Source of the DNA: Ganoderma boninense
Taxonomy: Eukaryota > Basidiomycota > Agaricomycetes > Polyporales > Polyporaceae
Assembly: GCA_002900995.3 (NCBI GenBank)
Contig: CM035308.1
Span: 2,852,001 to 2,916,000 of the forward strand
Length of the DNA stretch: 64,000 nt
Direction: 5' to 3'
Positions 59,517 to 64,000 of this stretch are shown here, one piece after another. Below the pieces are notes generated by a model, which ran no database searches, was not told where the DNA came from, and saw nothing but the letters and a program-made list of their open reading frames with translations. Numbering within the stretch: position 1 is the stretch's first letter; every line of letters starts with the position of its first letter. Made by a program: the position numbers and the translations under genes.

Positions 59517-59969
59517 AGTGCTATCTTGTGTCGGGTTGGATGAGAAGGGGCTGATCCTAGTTCTAAGCTCGATGTGGACGTGGGGGAGAAAAGCGACAGT
59601 CATCAAGCGCCTGGCCCTGTAGCAACCGGGACACCGGGCCGAGAAGCTGTTGCCTTGTTTGGTTGCCGGTGCCTTGCCGGTGCCTGAGTTTGCATTGGGC
59701 GTCTGAGGCTCCTCCCACCCGAATTCTGACCAGACAGTCCACTCTCCTTCTAGCTCTTGTCTATACGGCCTATCGACTATGTCTGGTGCTCTGACAATAT
59801 CTAGGTGCAACCAGAGCTCCGTCCAGCCGCATATATGCGCCACATCAAGTGTTCTGTTTGTCAACTAAGCCTCATGTTATTGTTTGCGCACACAATAAGA
59901 CACCCGTGAATTTTCACACTTCGGTATTTATCTCTTTCCTCCCTCCCATCACATGCGTCGTACCCAAGG
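59517..59969. promoter_or_regulatory. Shared intergenic region of the CCDC25 and P450 genes
   Basis: 453 bp between two divergent start codons, so it must contain both promoters. It is CT-rich just ahead of the P450 start (CTCTTTCCTCCCTCCCATC, 59931-59950). I see no clear TATA box at the usual distance on either side. Confidence 0.6.
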
Positions 59970-62900
59970 ATGGAGTCCTTACCTTCCCTCTTCTACACAG
60001 CTCTAGCTGCCGGTGTGGCAGCATCTATCTCCTACCTCTTTTACCTCGCTGTCCTCGAGCCGCAATGGAACCCACTACGAAGACTCCCCGGGCCACCAGT
60101 GCGCGGTTTCTTTGGGAATCATATGGGAATGGTCCTGGAGTGAGTCCTATACTTAAATCTCCGCCGTTTCGTTTCTATTTGCCCTCTGGTTCGGCGACGT
60201 CACACCTCTTCCGGATGGGTGCGAGTTGCCCTCGCGGGCGTCTATTCTACCACATCCATGCACGACGGGCAAAGTGGGTGTTTCGAGCGTTTGGAATCAG
60301 GATGGAAACTGGTACGGAAACTTCACGCTTCTAGGTCATTTTCGGGGTGCTTCGGGATCCAGGATACGACAAGTTTCCTGAGTGTTTCCCAGGCGTCTTT
60401 GGACGTTCCATAGAAGGGAAATCTCGGGGAAATGAGTCAGAAACAGCAGACACGACGGGCATCGCTAGGGCTATCCGGGAAAATAACGTGATTTTCCCTC
60501 CCTGGATTTCCGGACGGTGCCTGTCGTGAGAATGTCGCGTTCCCCGCCTGGCCGACTATGGCTATGGCTATGGCTGCGAAAAGAGATTCTCGTCGTTTTC
60601 ACGACAATCCCCTTTCGGCAGCCGGGTGCGGCGCCTTCGGGTTCATCCCGCTCGGTGCCTTTTCTTCCCCGCAGTCCCTAGTGGCTATTTCGTCCCCATT
60701 CCCCTTGCTTTCTGGGACTTGGGCATGAATCAATGAAACAGAATATTGGAAACTTTCCCCGAAAGTTTAGGAGGAGTAGAGCAGGGGGGAGTGACTTTGC
60801 ACTCCCTGCTGCACTCCGTGGCGGTGTTCCAAGGACGGCTGAAGGCGTTTCGCCGTGTCCTCAATTCTCTCGATAGGCGACTTAGCGGACTTCAAGCGGG
60901 GTCCAAGCGACCATCATAGCTGGCTATGGCTATGGCTATGGCTGTAGCTATAGCTGACTAGGCGGTGAATCTACCGTTCCCGCAATAGGTCTGTAAAATG
61001 ACTGGGACTGGTCTCCTGCCGCAGACATATTCCGGACCTGAATTTTCAAAAGCGCTCGTTAACAAAAGAACAATGCAACCTTGTGATCGGTAACAAGCAA
61101 GTAAGTATCGATTGTTATCGGTTCTATATGGCGCGTACCCAAAATCGCGGATCGGAATATGACTGTGGCAGGAGACCATTCTCGGTCCTGTTACAGCCAT
61201 ATTCTGGGTCGCGGTATCCGCCCTTGCCCGTCGTGACGTTTCCCCAACCACGAATCACCCCGGAAACTCCTGAGAAACTTGAAAATTCCGTCTTCGTTTC
61301 CTGACCGCTTCCCTAATCCCGAAACACCTGCCATGCCCGTCGTGATAGTATTTTCAACATAGCGTCACTGACCGCTTGGCAGTCCATCTAGATCCCCCCG
61401 AGTACATGAAGCGTTTGTCAAGCACTATGGTCGCAATTTGCGGATACGAGGGTTCTTGCCTGTAAGCAGTGAAGCTCATTCCTCGGGCTATATGCTCTTG
61501 TTGACCTCATCACACGTCCGCGCAGTGGGACCAACGTCTCTTCACCCTCGATCCCGTTTCGCTCGCCCACATAATGAAGCACTCGACTATATACGAGAAA
61601 CCATGGCAGTCACGCGCTCTCATCTCCAGTCTACTCGGCGTCGGCATGCTCGCCGCGGAGGGCCAGGTGCACAAGCGCCAGCGCCGTGTCGCGACGCCCG
61701 CGTTCTCGGTGCAGAACATGCGCGCCCTGGTCCCAGTTGCGTTCCAGAAGGGTGTCGAGTTGAGGGATAGGTGGCTGGCCCTCATCGCCGAGGCGCAGGG
61801 TAGTGCCGATTCTGAGAAGCACGGCGGGGGCGCGAGGCTGGATGTCTGCCATTGGGTCTCTCGGGCGACGTTTGATGTCATTGGTCTTGCCGGTAGGCTT
61901 CTTTCCCGCTCTATCGAATGGTGGCAAATGCTCACACTGATGTAGGTTTCGATTACCAGTTCAATGCCATCCAGGACGAGTCGAACGAGCTGTTCACCGC
62001 ATACAAGGAGATGTTTGAGATCGCGGTCTCGCAGCAGGGCGGGGGCTTATGGGAGCTCCTCATCGTGTATATGCCGATCCTGGACAGATTTGCGGTGAGT
62101 TGTGCCCTCGATGCGTCCAGGTTCTTGTTTATAACCCTATGCTTGCAGCCCGGTCCGCGGTACGGAGTCATCAAGAAGTCCCAGGAGGTGATCAAGAGGG
62201 TCGCCGGCCGTCTCATACAGGAGAAAAAGCGCAAGATCGAGGAGGCAGAGAAGGCCGGCAGCGTCTACGGAGGCAAGGACCTGCTCAGTGCCCTCCGTGT
62301 GTATTCGTTGCCCCCATCCGCTGTCAATCACGAGCTAACGTGGACCCTCCCCTACGCGCGCAGTGCGATCGAACGTCGCCGTCGACCTCCCGACGGACCA
62401 GCGCATCTCGGACGAGGACATCCTCAACAACATAAACACCTTCATGTTCGCCGGCTCCGACACCTCCTCGCTCTCCCTCACATGGGTCCTCTACCTCCTC
62501 TCCGCGTACCCAGACGTGCAAATGCGCCTTCGCACCGAGCTCCGCGCGCTCCTCCCCGCGGCGCCGCTCGCCGCGCTCACGGACGAGGACGCGGCCGCGC
62601 TCTACGCCAAGGTCGCCGCGCTGCCGTACCTCGAGAACGTGCTCCGCGAGACGCTGCGGCTCATCCCGCCCGTGCACTCGTCCATCCGCGTCGCGACGCA
62701 GGACGACGTCGTGCCGACCGCGACGCCCGTCAGGCTCAGCACGCCCGACGGCGGGGTCGTCGAGGAGGACAGCTTCGTGATGCCGAAGGGGTGCTGCGTG
62801 CACGTGCCCGTCGAGGCGTTCAACCTCGACCGCGCGGTGTGGGGGCCGGACGGGTGGCAGTTCAAGTGCGTTGGCGTCTTTCTGCCTCTATTTCTACGCT

Positions 62901-63532
62901 ATCGCTATCTTTTTTCCGTATCTTGTGGATCGTGAGCTATTGTGGGGCCCAGGGAAGGCGGCGGGGACGGGACCCTGTGATCGCGATTGCGAGGGCTATA
63001 TGCGCGTTGTTGTCTGTTGTTGGTATCCTCGTCGGACCGTCGCTGACTTGCACGCTTGCGTTTTTTTACTATTTAGGCCTGATCGGTGGGACAACCTGCC
63101 CGAGGCGGTGAAGGCGCAGCCCGGGTTGTACAACAACATCCTCACGTTCTCAGCCGGCCCCCGCGTGAGTCGCCCCTTTCCTGCCTTTCCTGCGCGAGGC
63201 TGTGCGGAAGCTGATGGCGGTGCCGTTTGTTTGCGCTGTGTGCGTGTGTGTTGTGCTACTTTTAGTCGTGCATCGGGATGAAGTTCTCGATCATCGAGAT
63301 CAAGATGTTCATCTTCATCCTCGTCTCGAATTTCAAGTTCGCGGAGAGCGACAAGGTCGGCAAGGCGAACGTGTACGTCCTCGGCTCTCGTTCTCTTCGC
63401 TCGTGCTGTGCAGCGTTCTGATGTTCTTTTCTTATTTTTGTGTGTAGTGTGCTGACGCGTCCGTATGTTATGGGCAAGCACCGCGAGGGCAGCCAGTGCC
63501 CGCTCCTCGTCACGCCTTATATCCCGGAGTGA
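59970..63532 (+). CDS. Cytochrome P450 monooxygenase
   Basis: Nine exons: 59970-60139, 61383-61461, 61526-61892, 61946-62094, 62149-62296, 62364-62865, 63077-63164, 63266-63372, 63448-63532; 564 residues, and all phases agree. An N-terminal helix (residues 9-30, ER anchor) is followed by the Pro-rich hinge RLPGPPVRG. I-helix FAGSDTSS (A-G-x-D-T, oxygen activation); K-helix ETLR (ExxR) in ENVLRETLRLIPP; PDRW in the PERF region; heme-binding FSAGPRSCIGMKF with the Cys thiolate, split by intron 7; C-terminal LVTPYIPE. All key residues are present, so it is probably active. The AAEGQVHKRQRRVATPAFS stretch (C-helix, WxxxR replaced by HxxxR) resembles basidiomycete microsomal P450s. I do not assign a CYP family or substrate. 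No clear metabolic partner genes lie nearby. Intron 1 is 1243 bp because it contains a TIR element. Confidence 0.93.
60261..61344. mobile_element. TIR element of about 1.08 kb in P450 intron 1
   Basis: The left end CACGACGGGCAAAGTGGGTG at 60261 is matched by the inverted right end CACGACGGGCATGGCAGGTG (reverse strand from 61344); both continue into GTTTCG. There is no coding capacity, so it is non-autonomous. More CACGACGGGC-type ends lie inside (about 60459, inverted near 60534 and 61235), which suggests nested or rearranged copies. It also holds GGCTAT repeats (60556-60575 and 60923-60944) and an inverted pair of about 30 bp (61005-61034 with 61157-61187). The target duplication is not clear. 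Correct splicing would remove it. Confidence 0.75.
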
Positions 63533-64000
63533 TTTGCCTGACAGGCCAACAAGACGATGTCTGCGTTTTTTTTTTCGCGGCCGGTTTGGCTCTTCGTTGA
63601 GTCTCGAGTTTTCGTTCGTTGGCCCCTTTGATCCTCGCGTGTATTTGTATTTTTGTGTGTGCACACTGGCATGAGCTGTCGCCTTGCCTTGTATGCGTAT
63701 AGCTTGTACGTGCATTCAACTCGAGCTTGGGGTCGTACTTTACATCCTGTCTTATACCCATTTGTTTGTGCTACTCTTCCATGTAGTTTCCCAACGGCCG
63801 TGGTACTAGTAGTCAATATTTGCATGCCATCTCAATTAGGGCCAGCCGGACGGATCGCATGGCGAGCAGGCCACATGTCGAACTGTCCGGCGGTGGCGTA
63901 CCCCACGCTGTAGGACGTCCCGTTGCCCTAGCGGTGAGATCGTGACCGTGATCGTTCTCGTCAGCGAAGTTCGAACGGTACAAAGCTGTAGTCGTCGAAA
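63533..64000. other. 3' flank of the P450 gene
   Basis: Begins with the probable 3' UTR, T-rich (a run of ten T at about 63567-63576). I see no further gene before the window ends. Confidence 0.6.

Noticed and set aside
61918..63111. A 397-codon open frame within the P450 region
   Set aside because: It reads exon 4 and 5 in frame, but then runs through introns into the wrong frame of exon 6; the spliced P450 model explains the sequence better.
58454..63532. Secondary-metabolite gene cluster around the P450
   Set aside because: Neighbours are a housekeeping-type CCDC25 gene and a decayed dehydrogenase; no backbone synthase or terpene cyclase is visible.
1..64000. tRNA, rRNA genes or CRISPR arrays
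   Set aside because: No cloverleaf with A/B box sequences, no rRNA-like stretches and no spaced direct repeats were noticed; CRISPR is not expected in a fungus.

Overview
The window looks like nuclear DNA of a filamentous basidiomycete, most likely an Agaricomycete of the polypore type. The reasons are a P450 gene split by eight introns, seven of them short, a CCDC25-type gene with several short GT-AG introns, pyrimidine-rich leaders ahead of start codons, sparse genes, and small transposon relics. I could run no database search, so family calls rest on motifs I recognise and splice models are hand-built.

Layout. Positions 32-22937 and 23446-46577 are two diverged copies of the same roughly 23 kb sequence in opposite orientation. 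They meet at a block of exactly 100 N (22938-23037). The left copy runs right up to the N block. The right copy carries 408 further bases (23038-23445) that have no visible partner. The arms differ by substitutions, many small indels and several clean insertions. The simplest reading is that two alleles (haplotypes) of one locus from a dikaryon were joined head to head by the assembler. A real long palindrome is possible but less likely.

Each arm carries three members (A, B, C) of a family of small, single-pass membrane proteins that I do not recognise. A fourth, more diverged member (D, 51237-51851) lies beyond the right arm. On the right-hand haplotype the order is C-B-A-D, all on the + strand, about 6-8 kb apart. 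All share one design: a short polar N-terminus; a membrane helix interrupted by a phase-1 intron of roughly 100 bp; a basic stretch; and, in most members, an ASLPR-like motif, an APTG motif and a C-terminal ARGPTA motif. The right allele of B has a one-base frameshift before the C-terminal motif. This family is the best candidate here for something undescribed.

Between these genes the arms are gene-poor. I found only weak candidates: a 52-54 residue hydrophobic ORF, an exon-like frame near 13.4 kb, and a frame near 28.5 kb. They also hold polymorphic insertions, including a Tc1/mariner-type MITE with TA target duplication and an empty site in the other arm.

The 46.6-64 kb part is single copy. 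It holds a second MITE copy, gene D, a decayed FMN-dependent alpha-hydroxy-acid dehydrogenase gene (54342-55480, minus), two uncertain loci (56.4-58.2 kb), a CCDC25 homologue (58454-59516, minus) and a complete cytochrome P450 gene (59970-63532, plus). The last two are divergently transcribed from a shared 453 bp interval. Intron 1 of the P450 is enlarged by a terminal-inverted-repeat element of about 1.1 kb, and a terminus of the same family sits at the first 31 bases of the window, where the opposite arm has no such sequence.
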